Positions 39,051 to 48,631 of a stretch of 61,074 nt of DNA are shown here, in pieces. How positions within the stretch are numbered: the stretch's first letter is position 1; the number at the start of each line of letters is the position of its first letter. The notes beneath the pieces are model-generated. The model was not told the origin of the DNA. It saw only the letters and a list, made by a program, of their open reading frames with translations, and ran no database searches. Made by a program: the position numbers and the translations under genes. The stretch lies in contig NZ_SWAR01000035.1 in assembly GCF_006386545.1 (NCBI RefSeq), positions 1 through 61,074 of the forward strand. Direction: 5' to 3'. This stretch comes from Methylibium rhizosphaerae. Lineage in GTDB: Bacteria > Pseudomonadota > Gammaproteobacteria > Burkholderiales > Burkholderiaceae_C.

Positions 39051-40757
39051 TCAGGCCGCGGCACGGTCGCCGGCGGTCGTGCGGCGCACCGCGTTGGCGG
39101 CCGTCTTGAAGGGGTCGAGGCCCAGGCGCTTGACGGTGTCGATGAAACGCTCGTTGGCAGCGCGCTGGTGACGGTAGGTGTCGATCACCGCCTCGATGAC
39201 GTCCGGCACTTCATCGGCCGCAAACGATGGGCCGATGACCTTGCCGGCTACCGAGGCGCCGCTCTGCGCGGAGCCATCCGAGCCGCCCAGGGTGATCTGG
39301 TACCACTCGGAGCCGTCCTTGTCGACGCCGAGGATGCCGATGTGGCCGGTGTGGTGGTGGCCGCAGGAGTTGATGCAGCCGCTCATGTGCAGGTCGATGT
39401 CGCCGATGTCGTAGAGCTCGTCCAGGTCGTTGAAGCGCTCGGCGAGCGTCGCGGCGATGGGGATCGAGCGGGCGTTGGCCAGGGCGCAGAAGTCGCCGCC
39501 CGGGCAGGCGATCATGTCGGTGAGCAGGCCGATGTTGGGCGTGGCGAAACTGGCGGCCTTGGCCTCCTGCCACAGCGCATACAGCTCGGACTCACGCACC
39601 CAGGGCAGCACCAGGTTCTGGTCGTGCGACACGCGCAGCTCGCCGCTCGAGTACTTGTCGGCCAGGCCGGCCGCCAGGTCCATCTGCTCGTCGGTGGCGT
39701 CGCCGGGAGCCTGGCCGATGCGCTTGAGAGACAGCGTGACCGCGCGGTAGCCGGGGATCTGGTGGCCGTGCACGTTGCGCTCGAGCCACTTGCGATAGGC
39801 CACCGGTGCATCGGCAGGCGCACCGTCGCCGGTGGAGGCGCGTGGTGCCACGCCTTCGGGCAGCACGAAGCCGGCAGCCACGCGGTCGAACTCGTGCTGC
39901 GGAATGATGTGCGCCGAGCCGTCGAGGTCACGCTCCAGGATGGCCGCGAACTCTTCCTCGACCTTCTTGATGAAGCGCTCGCCTTCCGCCTTGACCAGGA
40001 TCTTGATGCGCGCCTTGTACATGTTGTCGCGCCGGCCGTAGCGGTTGTACACGCGCACGATGGCCTCGATGTAGACCAGGATCTGGTTCCAGGGCAGGAA
40101 CTCGCGGATCACTGTGCCGGGGATCGGCGTGCGGCCCATGCCGCCACCTACCAGCACCTTGAAGCCCACTTCGCCTGCGTCGTTCTTGAGCAGCTGCAGG
40201 CCGATGTCGTGCCAGGCGATGGCGGCGCGGTCTTCGGCGGCGCCATTCACCGCAATCTTGAACTTGCGCGGCAGGAAGGCGAACTCGGGGTGCAGCGTGG
40301 ACCACTGGCGCAGGATTTCGCAGTAGGGGCGGGCATCGACGATCTCGTCGGCCGCCACGCCCACCAGCGCGTCGCTCGTGATGTTGCGAATGCAGTTGCC
40401 GCTGGTCTGGATGCCGTGCATGTCGACCTCGGCCAGCAGGTCCATCACGTCGGCACTCTTCACCAGCGGGATCCAGTTGAACTGCAGGTTCTGGCGGGTG
40501 GTGAAGTGCCCGTAGCCGCGGTCGTATTCGCGGGCGATGCGAGCCAGCTGGCGCAGCTGGCGGCTCGACAGCTCACCGTAAGGCACGGCGATGCGCAGCA
40601 TCGGCGCATGGCGCTGGATGTACCAGCCGTTCTGGAGGCGCAGCGGGCGGAACTCGTCATCGCCCAGCGTGCCGGCGATGTTGCGCTCCAGCTGGTCGCG
40701 AAACTGCGCCGCGCGTTGCCTGACGAAATGCTTGTCGAAGTCGGTGTACTGGTACAT
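39051..40757 (-). CDS. cysI: Sulfite reductase haemoprotein (nitrite/sulfite reductase)
   Basis: This 568-residue sirohaem/4Fe-4S enzyme reduces sulfite to sulfide with six electrons. It has two ferrite-like repeats. The cluster cysteines are in ACPGGDFCALA and SGCINSCGHHHTG. I chose ATG 40757 (MYQYTDFDKHF), the family's usual start. No CysJ flavoprotein is encoded here, so electrons may come from ferredoxin; a ferredoxin and reductase pair lies 5 kb downstream. Confidence 0.94.
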   Translation of the reverse strand: MYQYTDFDKHFVRQRAAQFRDQLERNIAGTLGDDEFRPLRLQNGWYIQRHAPMLRIAVPYGELSSRQLRQLARIAREYDRGYGHFTTRQNLQFNWIPLVKSADVMDLLAEVDMHGIQTSGNCIRNITSDALVGVAADEIVDARPYCEILRQWSTLHPEFAFLPRKFKIAVNGAAEDRAAIAWHDIGLQLLKNDAGEVGFKVLVGGGMGRTPIPGTVIREFLPWNQILVYIEAIVRVYNRYGRRDNMYKARIKILVKAEGERFIKKVEEEFAAILERDLDGSAHIIPQHEFDRVAAGFVLPEGVAPRASTGDGAPADAPVAYRKWLERNVHGHQIPGYRAVTLSLKRIGQAPGDATDEQMDLAAGLADKYSSGELRVSHDQNLVLPWVRESELYALWQEAKAASFATPNIGLLTDMIACPGGDFCALANARSIPIAATLAERFNDLDELYDIGDIDLHMSGCINSCGHHHTGHIGILGVDKDGSEWYQITLGGSDGSAQSGASVAGKVIGPSFAADEVPDVIEAVIDTYRHQRAANERFIDTVKRLGLDPFKTAANAVRRTTAGDRAAA

Positions 40758-40795
40758 GTCGTGTTCTCCCGGTCGAGCTGCCGGGCGTGGGGAAA

Positions 40796-41563
40796 TCAGT
40801 GAATGACCTTGAGCCCGGCGGTGACGAGCGCGATGCACAGCAGCGCTCGCACCAGGTGTTCAGGCAGCCGGCGTGTCAGCTGGGCACCGAGCCAGATGCC
40901 GGGTATCGAGCCGAGCAGAAGCGCGCCCAGCAGAACCCAGTCCACATGGCCCAGCGTCGCATGGCCGATACCGGCCACCAGGGTCAGCGGGACGGCGTGC
41001 GCGATGTCGGTGCCGACGAGGCGGCGGGTTTCCATGCGCGGGTACAGCAGAAGGATGAGGGTGGCGCCGATGGCACCCGCGCCGATGGAGCTGAGCGACA
41101 CCAGCACGCCGAGGATGAGCCCCGACAGGACGGTGAAGAAGCCCTTGCGTTCCTGCGGCAGCCAGCGTTCCAGCCGCATGCCGACGGCATGCCAGGCCTG
41201 GCGGTAGGCCACCGTCACGGCGGTGAGCAGCAAGGCGATGCCCAGCGAAAGGGTGAGGGCGCTCGCCCAGCCCTTGGTGACACCCGTGTAGTGCATCAGC
41301 CCGATGGTGGCCAGCGAGGCGGGGATGCTGCCGAGCAGCAGCAGACCGGTGATGCGGTAGTCCACGTTGCCGTGGCGATGGTGGGCCAGCGACCCGGAGG
41401 TCTTGGTGATGGCCGCAAACCAGAGGTCCGTGCCGATGGCCACCGCGGGATTCAGCTTGAACACCGTGAGCAGCAGGGGCGTCATCAGCGATCCGCCGCC
41501 CACGCCGGTCATGCCCACGATGGCGCCCACCCCGAATCCGGAAACAACGGCGAGCCAATCCAT
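40796..41563 (-). CDS. TSUP (TauE/SafE) family permease
   Basis: This 255-residue membrane protein has about eight helices and the TSUP start GFGVGAIVGMTGVGGGSLMTPLL, a duplicated glycine-rich motif. It is the first gene of the minus-strand sulfate operon, 38 bases before cysI. TSUP proteins export sulfite or sulfonate-derived sulfur, or import sulfate. In this place it is likely to move sulfate in or excess sulfite out. Confidence 0.9.
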   Translation of the reverse strand: MDWLAVVSGFGVGAIVGMTGVGGGSLMTPLLLTVFKLNPAVAIGTDLWFAAITKTSGSLAHHRHGNVDYRITGLLLLGSIPASLATIGLMHYTGVTKGWASALTLSLGIALLLTAVTVAYRQAWHAVGMRLERWLPQERKGFFTVLSGLILGVLVSLSSIGAGAIGATLILLLYPRMETRRLVGTDIAHAVPLTLVAGIGHATLGHVDWVLLGALLLGSIPGIWLGAQLTRRLPEHLVRALLCIALVTAGLKVIH

Positions 41564-41697
41564 GGTGTGCTGGTGCAGTGCGGCAAAGTGCTGGAAGGCT
41601 GCACTCTACAAACGGCATATATAAATGCGAACTACAAATTTTGCTGGTGCTTATGGCTGCCGGGCATATGAAACAGGTCTCTAGAATCTGCATCCGT
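41564..41697. promoter_or_regulatory. AT-rich divergent promoter of sulfate operon and patatin gene
   Basis: This gap separates two divergent genes. Its centre (about 41601-41645) is strikingly AT-rich for this genome. It holds CTACAAA twice (41606, 41632) and the dyad GCAT-N6-ATGC at 41615-41628. These features suit an activator site such as CysB. TAGAAT at 41682-41687 could be a -10 element for the patatin gene. Confidence 0.45.
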
Positions 41698-42642
41698 ATG
41701 ACAACCCCTGATCTTGGCCGCCGCGGCTTGCTGGCTGGCGGCGTCGGACTCGCCGCCTTCGGTTTGGCCGCCTGCACGACCACCCCCTCGCCGCCCGCGC
41801 AGCCCAGCGTTCCTGTCGAGGTGCCTCCCGAGGCGCCGGCGGTCGTCATTCCGAAGGCACCCCCCAAGCCTCCGCGCATCGGTCTGGCGCTGGGCGGTGG
41901 CGCCGCCCGTGGTTTTGCACACATCGGCGTGATCCAGGTCCTGGAGGAGCAGGGCGTCCGGCCCGACCTCGTCGTCGGCACATCCGCAGGCAGCCTGGTT
42001 GCCGCGATGTACGCGTCGGGCAAAAGCGGGGTCGAGATGGGCTCGCTCGCCGAGAGCATGGACGAATCGGCGATCACCGACTGGATGTTCCCCGGCCGCG
42101 GCATGCTGCGTGGCGAGGCGCTGGCCAACTACGTGCGCAAGATGACCGGGGGCAAGCTCATCGAGCAGATGAAGATGCCGCTGGGCATCGTGGCCACCGA
42201 CCTCGGCAACGGGCAGCCGGTGCTGTTCCAGCGCGGTGATACCGGCTTGGCGGTGCGTGCCTCGAGTGCCGTGCCGGCGGTGTTTCAGCCGGTGCCGATC
42301 AACGGGCGCGAATATGTGGACGGCGGACTCGTCGCCCCGGTGCCGGTGCGCTTTGCCAGGCAGATGGGTGCCGAGTTCGTGATCGCGGTGGACATTTCGG
42401 CTGCGCCCGAGGGCAATGCCACGACCGACACGATGCGCCTGCTGCTGCAGACCTTCGCCATCATGGGCCGCAGCATCAACCACTTCGAACTGCGGGAAGC
42501 CGATGTGGTCCTGCGGCCGAAACTGGCGGGTGTGTCCAGCGCCGACTTCAGCGCGCGCAAGCGTGCCATTGCCGCTGGTCGCGAGGCGGCGATCGCCTCC
42601 TTGAACGACCTGCGCGCCCGCGTGCTCGCCAAGACGCTTTGA
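41698..42642 (+). CDS. Patatin-like phospholipase lipoprotein
   Basis: This protein of about 314 residues has an N-terminal signal with twin arginines (GRRGLLAGGVGLAAFGLAAC) ending in a lipobox cysteine near residue 26, so it is probably a lipoprotein. A proline-rich linker leads to the patatin domain. The oxyanion motif is GGGAARG, the nucleophile is GTSAG and the catalytic Asp is in DGG. All parts of the Ser-Asp dyad are present. It probably acts on phospholipids at the envelope. I chose ATG 41698; ATG 41668 is possible. Confidence 0.88.
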   Translation: MTTPDLGRRGLLAGGVGLAAFGLAACTTTPSPPAQPSVPVEVPPEAPAVVIPKAPPKPPRIGLALGGGAARGFAHIGVIQVLEEQGVRPDLVVGTSAGSLVAAMYASGKSGVEMGSLAESMDESAITDWMFPGRGMLRGEALANYVRKMTGGKLIEQMKMPLGIVATDLGNGQPVLFQRGDTGLAVRASSAVPAVFQPVPINGREYVDGGLVAPVPVRFARQMGAEFVIAVDISAAPEGNATTDTMRLLLQTFAIMGRSINHFELREADVVLRPKLAGVSSADFSARKRAIAAGREAAIASLNDLRARVLAKTL

Positions 42643-42656
42643 GGCGCTCCGTGCGG

Positions 42657-43094
42657 TCAGCGCGGCCCGAACGGCTCGCCGTCGAGCTTGCTGCCTGCCT
42701 TGACGCCGCGCTTGGCGAACCAGCCCTTGTTCATCTCCAGCGCATAGCGCACCGGCTTGGTTGAGCAGTGCGAGTCGAGGCTTTGCGGCTTCATGTCGGC
42801 GATGTTGACCACCGTGCCGTCGTCCGCAATGAAGGCGATGGAGAGCGGCAGCAGGGTGTTCTTCATCCAGAAGCACTGAAGCCCTGGTTGCTCGAACACG
42901 AACAGCATCCCTTCGCTGTCTCCCATGCTGCGACGGCCCATCAACCCGATTTCGCGCTGCTGAGGCGTGCGCGCCAGCTCGGCGCTGATGTTGTACATGC
43001 CCGAGTTGAGGCGAACGGTGGCGAGCTTCGGTTGCTCCTGGGCTTGCACTGCCAGGGCGCAAAGGAGGGCGGCGAAGGAGAAGGCGTGTTTCAT
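42657..43094 (-). CDS. DUF192 family exported protein
   Basis: This 145-residue protein has a signal peptide (MKHAFSFAALLCALAVQA). The mature domain carries DUF192 marks: ELARTPQQREIGLMGRRSM, then FWMKNTLLPLSIAFI and KWALEMNKGWF-like text near the end. Function is unknown, and members are often periplasmic. It converges with the patatin gene, with 14 bases between their stops. Confidence 0.9.
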   Translation of the reverse strand: MKHAFSFAALLCALAVQAQEQPKLATVRLNSGMYNISAELARTPQQREIGLMGRRSMGDSEGMLFVFEQPGLQCFWMKNTLLPLSIAFIADDGTVVNIADMKPQSLDSHCSTKPVRYALEMNKGWFAKRGVKAGSKLDGEPFGPR

Positions 43095-43299
43095 CGGCTG
43101 GGGCGGTAGCTGGACGCCGAGGGTAACGCACAGCCGGCCGGCCCGGCTGACGCAGCCTGTGCGAACCTCGCAACCACCCCTGCTGGGGCCATTGCGATCG
43201 CCCGGACGGCCTGCAGCGCTGCCGTAGAATCTTCCGTTTAGACCGGCGTCCCTAGCGGCCTGGTTCTCTCAGTCTCATCACAAGCGGAGTCAAGCGCAC

Positions 43300-44553
43300 A
43301 TGTACCAGCACATCAAGGTGCCCGAGGGCGGGCAGAAGATCACCGTCAACAAGGACTTCTCCCTCAATGTGCCCGACCAGCCGATCATTCCCTACATCGA
43401 AGGCGACGGCACCGGCTTCGACATCACGCCGGTGATGATCAAGGTGGTCGACGCCGCGGTTCAGAAGAGTTACGCCGGCAAGCGCAAGATCCACTGGATG
43501 GAGATCTACGCCGGCGAGAAGTCGACCAAGGTCTACGGTCCAGATGTGTGGCTGCCCGAAGAGACGCTCGCTGTCCTGAAGGATTACGTGGTTTCGATCA
43601 AGGGCCCGCTGACCACGCCCGTCGGCGGCGGCATCCGTTCGCTGAACGTGGCGCTTCGCCAGGAACTCGATCTATACGTCTGTCTGCGCCCGGTGCGCTG
43701 GTTCAAGGGCGTGCCCTCGCCGGTGAAGGAACCGGAAAAGACGGACATGGTGATCTTCCGCGAGAACTCCGAAGACATCTATGCCGGCATCGAGTTCGAA
43801 GCCCAGAGCGACAAGGCCAAGAAGCTCATCAAGTTCCTGCAGGAAGAGTTCGGCGTCAAGAAGATCCGCTTCCCGGAAACCTCCGGCATCGGCGTGAAGC
43901 CTGTGTCGAAGGAGGGCACCGAGCGCCTGGTGCGCAAGGCGATCCAGTACGCCATCGACAACGACAAGCCTTCCGTGACGCTGGTGCACAAGGGCAACAT
44001 CATGAAGTTCACCGAAGGCGGGTTCCGTGACTGGGGCTATGCCCTGGCACAGAAGGAGTTCGGCGCTGAACTGATCGACGGCGGCCCGTGGTGCAAGTTC
44101 AAGAACCCGAAGACCGGCAAGGAAATCGTGGTCAAGGACGCCATCGCCGACGCCTTCCTGCAGCAGATCCTGCTGCGCCCGGCCGAGTACTCGGTGATCG
44201 CGACGCTGAACCTCAACGGTGACTATGTCTCCGACGCCCTGGCCGCTCAGGTGGGCGGCATCGGCATCGCCCCGGGTGCCAACCTGTCGGACTCGGTCGC
44301 CATGTTCGAGGCCACTCACGGCACCGCCCCCAAGTATGCCGGCAAGGACTACGTGAACCCGGGTTCGGAAATCCTCTCGGCCGAAATGATGCTGCGCCAC
44401 ATGGGCTGGACCGAGGCTGCCGACCTCATCATCAGTTCGATGGAAAAGGCGATCCTGTCAAAGAAGGTGACCTACGACTTCGCGCGCCTGCTCGACGGCG
44501 CCACCCAAGTCAGCTGCTCGGGTTTCGGCCAGGTGATGATCGATCACATGTAA
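43300..44553 (+). CDS. icd: Isocitrate dehydrogenase (NADP)
   Basis: This 417-residue TCA-cycle enzyme makes 2-oxoglutarate and NADPH. It has [13 protein letters not shown] at the N-terminus and the phosphorylation-loop serine in [29 protein letters not shown] has the Lys-Tyr pair that selects NADP. Length and sequence match the homodimeric bacterial type. A strong hairpin terminator follows. Confidence 0.97.
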   Translation: MYQHIKVPEGGQKITVNKDFSLNVPDQPIIPYIEGDGTGFDITPVMIKVVDAAVQKSYAGKRKIHWMEIYAGEKSTKVYGPDVWLPEETLAVLKDYVVSIKGPLTTPVGGGIRSLNVALRQELDLYVCLRPVRWFKGVPSPVKEPEKTDMVIFRENSEDIYAGIEFEAQSDKAKKLIKFLQEEFGVKKIRFPETSGIGVKPVSKEGTERLVRKAIQYAIDNDKPSVTLVHKGNIMKFTEGGFRDWGYALAQKEFGAELIDGGPWCKFKNPKTGKEIVVKDAIADAFLQQILLRPAEYSVIATLNLNGDYVSDALAAQVGGIGIAPGANLSDSVAMFEATHGTAPKYAGKDYVNPGSEILSAEMMLRHMGWTEAADLIISSMEKAILSKKVTYDFARLLDGATQVSCSGFGQVMIDHM

Positions 44554-44597
44554 GGTAAGCCGCGTGCGCGGGGCAGGCGCGTTGTCTGCCCCCCGAG

Positions 44598-44633
44598 AAG
44601 AACAAAGCCCGCCGGATGGCGGGCTTTGTTCTT
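44598..44633. terminator. Bidirectional terminator between icd and cold-shock gene
   Basis: AAGAACAAAGCCCGCC pairs perfectly with GGCGGGCTTTGTTCTT around a GGAT loop. The T-rich outer parts serve both strands, between convergent icd and the csp gene. Confidence 0.9.
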
Positions 44634-44647
44634 AGGGGCAAAAGGCT

Positions 44648-44920
44648 TCAGCGCACGAAGGCTGGTTCCGGAGAGGCTGTTGCGGCCGATGGGGCCGTGG
44701 GGCGGGCCTCCCGTGGTTCGGCTGAGCAGATGTTCTGCGCCAGCATGCCCTTGGGGCCCTGCACGAGATCGAAGCTGACCTTGCTGCCCTGCTTCAATGT
44801 GCGGAAGCCTTCCATCTGGATGGCCGAGAAATGTGCGAACACGTCCTCGCCGCCACCCTCGGGTTCAATGAAGCCAAAACCCTTGGCATCGTTGAACCAC
44901 TTCACCGTTCCGAGCGCCAT
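44648..44920 (-). CDS. Cold-shock-like (CspA family) protein
   Basis: This 90-residue single-strand nucleic-acid-binding protein has RNP1 KGFGFIEP and RNP2 DVFAHFSAI. The start [17 protein letters not shown] is the normal family start. A low-complexity Ala/Pro/Glu tail of about 22 residues follows the OB fold, longer than usual. It is likely a transcription or translation chaperone. The long leader upstream (to about 45100) may fold as in other csp mRNAs. Confidence 0.93.
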   Translation of the reverse strand: MALGTVKWFNDAKGFGFIEPEGGGEDVFAHFSAIQMEGFRTLKQGSKVSFDLVQGPKGMLAQNICSAEPREARPTAPSAATASPEPAFVR

Positions 44921-45144
44921 TCTTGCTCTCCTCTTGTCCCTGATAAGCAAATAATTCTCGGCGGCACATTTGGTGCTGTCAAGCTGGCGACAGCTTTGAC
45001 TGATAGGCCCGACGGAGGAGGCCGGCGGCTTGTAGGGTTTGCCGAAAACGACGGCTCGAAACATCCAATTCGGCCCTTGAGGTCTTGGTACTCGATGCAA
45101 TATCTTGGCAGTGTCTTTGTCACCCATCTCTATAGAATCGATTC

Positions 45145-45495
45145 ATGCCAGCCGAGAAGCCGCCACAACCGCCCGTCGTCCAGCCGCCCAACGAGGACGG
45201 GCAGGGCGCGGTCGTTGCCGAGCGGAAGACCGCACGTGTCAAACCGCCGGCGCTGTATCAGGTTGTCATGCTCAACGACGACTACACGCCGATGGAGTTC
45301 GTCGTGATGGTGCTGCAGGAGTTGTTCCAGCGAGATGAAGCGACCGCGACCCAGATCATGCTGAAGATTCACCATGAAGGGCGTGGAGTTTGCGGCGTCT
45401 ACACGAAGGACGTCGCTGCGACGAAGGTCGAGATGGTGCTCACCGCCGCCCGGCGGGCCGGGCATCCTTTGCAGTGCATTATGGAGGCCGCATGA
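45145..45495 (+). CDS. clpS: ClpS adaptor of ClpAP
   Basis: This 116-residue N-end-rule adaptor delivers substrates to ClpA. The disordered N-terminus (about residues 1-35) is followed by the core [18 protein letters not shown], with the N-degron pocket residues, and [19 protein letters not shown]. Its stop overlaps the clpA ATG. CTTGGCA at 45103 and CCCATCT at 45122 resemble a weak heat-shock promoter. Confidence 0.96.
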   Translation: MPAEKPPQPPVVQPPNEDGQGAVVAERKTARVKPPALYQVVMLNDDYTPMEFVVMVLQELFQRDEATATQIMLKIHHEGRGVCGVYTKDVAATKVEMVLTAARRAGHPLQCIMEAA

Positions 45496-47795
45496 TTGCG
45501 CAAGAGTTGGAAGTCAGCCTGCACATGGCGTTCGTCGAGGCGCGTCAGCAGCGACATGAATTCATCACTGTCGAGCATCTCCTGCTGGCGTTGCTCGACA
45601 ACCCCTCGGCTGCAGAAGTGCTGCGCGCCTGCTCCGCGAACATTGACGATCTTCGCAAGAGCTTGACGCAGTTCATCAAGGAGAACACGCCCACGGTCGG
45701 TGGCACGGACGAGGTGGACACCCAGCCCACGCTGGGTTTCCAGCGTGTCATCCAGCGCGCGATCATGCACGTGCAGTCCACCGGCAGCGGCAAGAAGGAA
45801 GTGACCGGTGCCAACGTGCTGGTCGCCATCTTCGGCGAGAAGGATTCGCATGCCGTGTACTACCTGCACCAGCAGGGCGTGACGCGGCTCGACGTGGTGA
45901 ACTTCATCGCCCACGGCATCAAGAAGTCCGAGCCGCCCGAGCCCGCCAAGTCGAACGACGGCGCTGGCGCCGAAGGCGAGAAGGAGGAGGGTGAAGGCAA
46001 GGGCTCGCCGCTCGAGCAGTTCACCCAGAACCTCAACCAGATGGCGAAGGACGGCAAGATCGATCCGTTGATCGGCCGCGAACACGAGGTCGAGCGAGTC
46101 ATTCAGATCCTGTGCCGTCGCCGAAAGAACAATCCGCTGCTGGTCGGTGAAGCGGGTGTGGGCAAGACCGCCATTGCGGAAGGTCTGGCGTGGCGCATCA
46201 CCCAGGGCGAGGTGCCGGAGGTGCTCACCGACGCTACCGTCTACACGCTCGATATGGGCGCTCTGCTGGCGGGCACCAAGTACCGCGGCGATTTCGAGCA
46301 GCGCCTGAAGGGCGTGCTCAAGCAGCTGAAAGACCAGCCTGGTGCCATCCTGTTCATCGACGAGATCCACACGCTGATCGGCGCAGGCGCCGCCTCGGGC
46401 GGCACGCTGGATGCGAGCAACCTGCTGAAGCCGGCGCTGAGTTCCGGCACGCTCAAGTGCATCGGCGCCACCACGTTCAGCGAATACCGTGGCATCTTCG
46501 AGAAGGACGCTGCGTTGTCTCGCCGCTTCCAGAAGATCGACGTCGTCGAGCCCTCGGTGGAGCAGACCGTCGAGATCCTGAAAGGCTTGAAGTCTCGCTT
46601 CGAGGAGCACCACAGCGTCAAGTACGCGCTCAATGCGCTGCAAGCCGCCGCTGAGCTGTCGGCCAAGTTCATCAACGACCGTCATCTGCCCGACAAGGCG
46701 ATCGACGTGATCGACGAGGCCGGCGCGGCGCAGCGCATCCTGCCGAAGAGCAAGCAGAAGAAGACCATCACGCGTGCCGAGGTGGAAGACATCGTGGCCA
46801 AGATCGCGCGCATTCCGCCGGCCAGCGTGAGCAACGACGACCGTTCCAAGCTCAAGAGCCTGGACCGCGATCTGAAGAGCGTGGTGTTCGGTCAGGACGC
46901 GGCGATCGACGCGCTGGCGGCCGCCATCAAGATGGCCCGCTCTGGGCTCGGCAAGCCAGACAAGCCGATCGGCTCGTTCCTGTTCAGCGGCCCGACGGGT
47001 GTGGGCAAGACGGAAGTGGCCAAGCAGCTGGCGTACATCCTCGGCATCGAGCTGGTGCGGTTCGACATGAGCGAGTACATGGAGCGGCACACGGTCAGCC
47101 GGCTGATCGGCGCCCCTCCGGGGTATGTCGGTTTCGATCAGGGTGGGCTCTTGACCGAGGCGATCACCAAAAAACCGCATGCCGTGCTGCTGCTCGACGA
47201 GATCGAGAAGGCGCACCCGGACGTCTTCAACGTGCTGCTGCAGGTGATGGACCACGGTACGCTGACCGACAACAACGGACGCAAGGCCGACTTCCGCAAC
47301 GTGATCATCATCATGACCACGAACGCGGGTGCCGAGACCATGAACAAGGCGACGATCGGCTTCACCAACGCGCGCGAAGCGGGCGACGAGATGGCCGACA
47401 TCAAGCGCCTGTTCACGCCGGAGTTCCGCAACCGGCTCGATGCCACCGTGAGCTTCAAGCCGCTCGATGAGGAAATCATCCTGCGTGTGGTCGACAAGTT
47501 CCTGTTGCAGCTCGAGAGCCAACTGGCCGAGAAGAAGGTCGAAGTGACCTTCACCGACGCCTTGCGCGAACACCTGGCCAAGAAGGGGTTCGATCCGTTG
47601 ATGGGCGCGCGGCCGATGCAGCGCCTCATCCAGGACACCATTCGCCGGGCGCTGGCCGACGAGTTGCTGTTTGGCCGCTTGGTCGACGGCGGTCGGCTCA
47701 CGGTGGACGTGGATGCCGAAGGCCAGGCGGTGCTGGACATCCAGCCTGCTCGCAAGAGCGACCGGCCGAAGGCGGAGCCGGCCACAGCTGACTGA
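45492..47795 (+). CDS. clpA: ClpA, ATP-dependent unfoldase subunit
   Basis: This 767-residue AAA+ protein has a Clp N domain ([20 protein letters not shown]), two ATPase modules with Walker A GEAGVGKT and GPTGVGKT, Walker [11 protein letters not shown] and [10 protein letters not shown], and the IGL-like loop region for ClpP binding in the second module. The start overlaps clpS. A charged linker (about residues 155-175, with [11 protein letters not shown]) is longer than average. Confidence 0.96.
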   Translation: MIAQELEVSLHMAFVEARQQRHEFITVEHLLLALLDNPSAAEVLRACSANIDDLRKSLTQFIKENTPTVGGTDEVDTQPTLGFQRVIQRAIMHVQSTGSGKKEVTGANVLVAIFGEKDSHAVYYLHQQGVTRLDVVNFIAHGIKKSEPPEPAKSNDGAGAEGEKEEGEGKGSPLEQFTQNLNQMAKDGKIDPLIGREHEVERVIQILCRRRKNNPLLVGEAGVGKTAIAEGLAWRITQGEVPEVLTDATVYTLDMGALLAGTKYRGDFEQRLKGVLKQLKDQPGAILFIDEIHTLIGAGAASGGTLDASNLLKPALSSGTLKCIGATTFSEYRGIFEKDAALSRRFQKIDVVEPSVEQTVEILKGLKSRFEEHHSVKYALNALQAAAELSAKFINDRHLPDKAIDVIDEAGAAQRILPKSKQKKTITRAEVEDIVAKIARIPPASVSNDDRSKLKSLDRDLKSVVFGQDAAIDALAAAIKMARSGLGKPDKPIGSFLFSGPTGVGKTEVAKQLAYILGIELVRFDMSEYMERHTVSRLIGAPPGYVGFDQGGLLTEAITKKPHAVLLLDEIEKAHPDVFNVLLQVMDHGTLTDNNGRKADFRNVIIIMTTNAGAETMNKATIGFTNAREAGDEMADIKRLFTPEFRNRLDATVSFKPLDEEIILRVVDKFLLQLESQLAEKKVEVTFTDALREHLAKKGFDPLMGARPMQRLIQDTIRRALADELLFGRLVDGGRLTVDVDAEGQAVLDIQPARKSDRPKAEPATAD

Positions 47796-47813
47796 CGGCA
47801 GGCTGCGGTCAAG

Positions 47814-47839
47814 ACAAGGGGAGCTTCGGCTCCCCTTGT
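47814..47839. terminator. Terminator after clpA
   Basis: ACAAGGGGAGC pairs with GCTCCCCTTGT around TTCG, an ultra-stable tetraloop, followed by a T-rich run. It lies 18 bases after the clpA stop and before the convergent mtfA gene. Confidence 0.88.
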
Positions 47840-47857
47840 TGTTTCGGTGTTCGGTGC

Positions 47858-48631
47858 TTACCCGCCGGGCGCCGGATCCTGCCTGAAGTAGCTGCGCAGC
47901 AGGTCGTACAAGGCGGGGTGTTCGGCCAGCAAACCTTGTGGCGCAACGAAGAACGCCTCCGCGGCCACTGGAAAGAACTCCTCCAGACTTTCGGCTCCGT
48001 AGGGGTCCAGGAAGGTGTCGAAGCCGCGATCAACGTCTTCGCGCAGCCGCTCGTATTCGCCGCTGAGCACGTCGGACCAGCGTTTCCGCTCCGCGCGCGA
48101 AGGCATCGGCGGGATGCCGTCCGCAAGGCCGTCGCGCATGTCGAGTACGTGTACGAACTCGTGGATCACGACGTTGTAGCCCATCTCGGCCGACGCGCCC
48201 GCCTCGGCGACGTCGCGCCAGGACAGCATGACGGGTCCGCCTTCCATCGCTTCCCCGGACAGCACTTCGTCGTAGTCGTGCACGACACCAGCTTCGTCTG
48301 TCGCCTGACGCCGGGCCACCACCTCGTCCGAGTGCATGACGATTCCGACGAAGCTGTCATAACTTGCCAGCCCCAGCCGGAGGATCGGCAGGCAAGCCTG
48401 CGCTGCCACGGCCACCGCCATCTCATCGGTGACAACCAGCCCTCCGGCGCCCGAGAACTCCTTGTCCGCCAGGAACAGGGTGGCCAGCCGGCGCAGCTCT
48501 GCCCGGTCAGCCTCATCGCGCTGATGCAGAAACGGGTAGCGCTGCAGCGTGTCGAGCCACAGGCTGTCGGGTATGGCGCGCTGGAGCAGCACCCGGGCTT
48601 CGCGCCTGCGCCGCCACCAGTTGCCGATCAT
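47858..48631 (-). CDS. mtfA: MtfA-type zinc metallopeptidase (M90)
   Basis: This 257-residue cytosolic protein has the zinc motif HEFVHVLDMRDGLADGIPP and a downstream glutamate in EEFFPVAAEAFF, as in MtfA of E. coli, which binds the regulator Mlc. The N-terminus is basic (NWWRRRREARVLL). Its start overlaps the stop of lpxH by four bases. The physiological target is uncertain in this group. Confidence 0.85.
   Translation of the reverse strand: MIGNWWRRRREARVLLQRAIPDSLWLDTLQRYPFLHQRDEADRAELRRLATLFLADKEFSGAGGLVVTDEMAVAVAAQACLPILRLGLASYDSFVGIVMHSDEVVARRQATDEAGVVHDYDEVLSGEAMEGGPVMLSWRDVAEAGASAEMGYNVVIHEFVHVLDMRDGLADGIPPMPSRAERKRWSDVLSGEYERLREDVDRGFDTFLDPYGAESLEEFFPVAAEAFFVAPQGLLAEHPALYDLLRSYFRQDPAPGG

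Noticed and set aside
45103-45128. Heat-shock sigma-32 promoter for clpS-clpA
   Set aside because: CTTGGCA and CCCATCT only partly match and spacing is slightly short, so it is mentioned with clpS but not listed as a feature.
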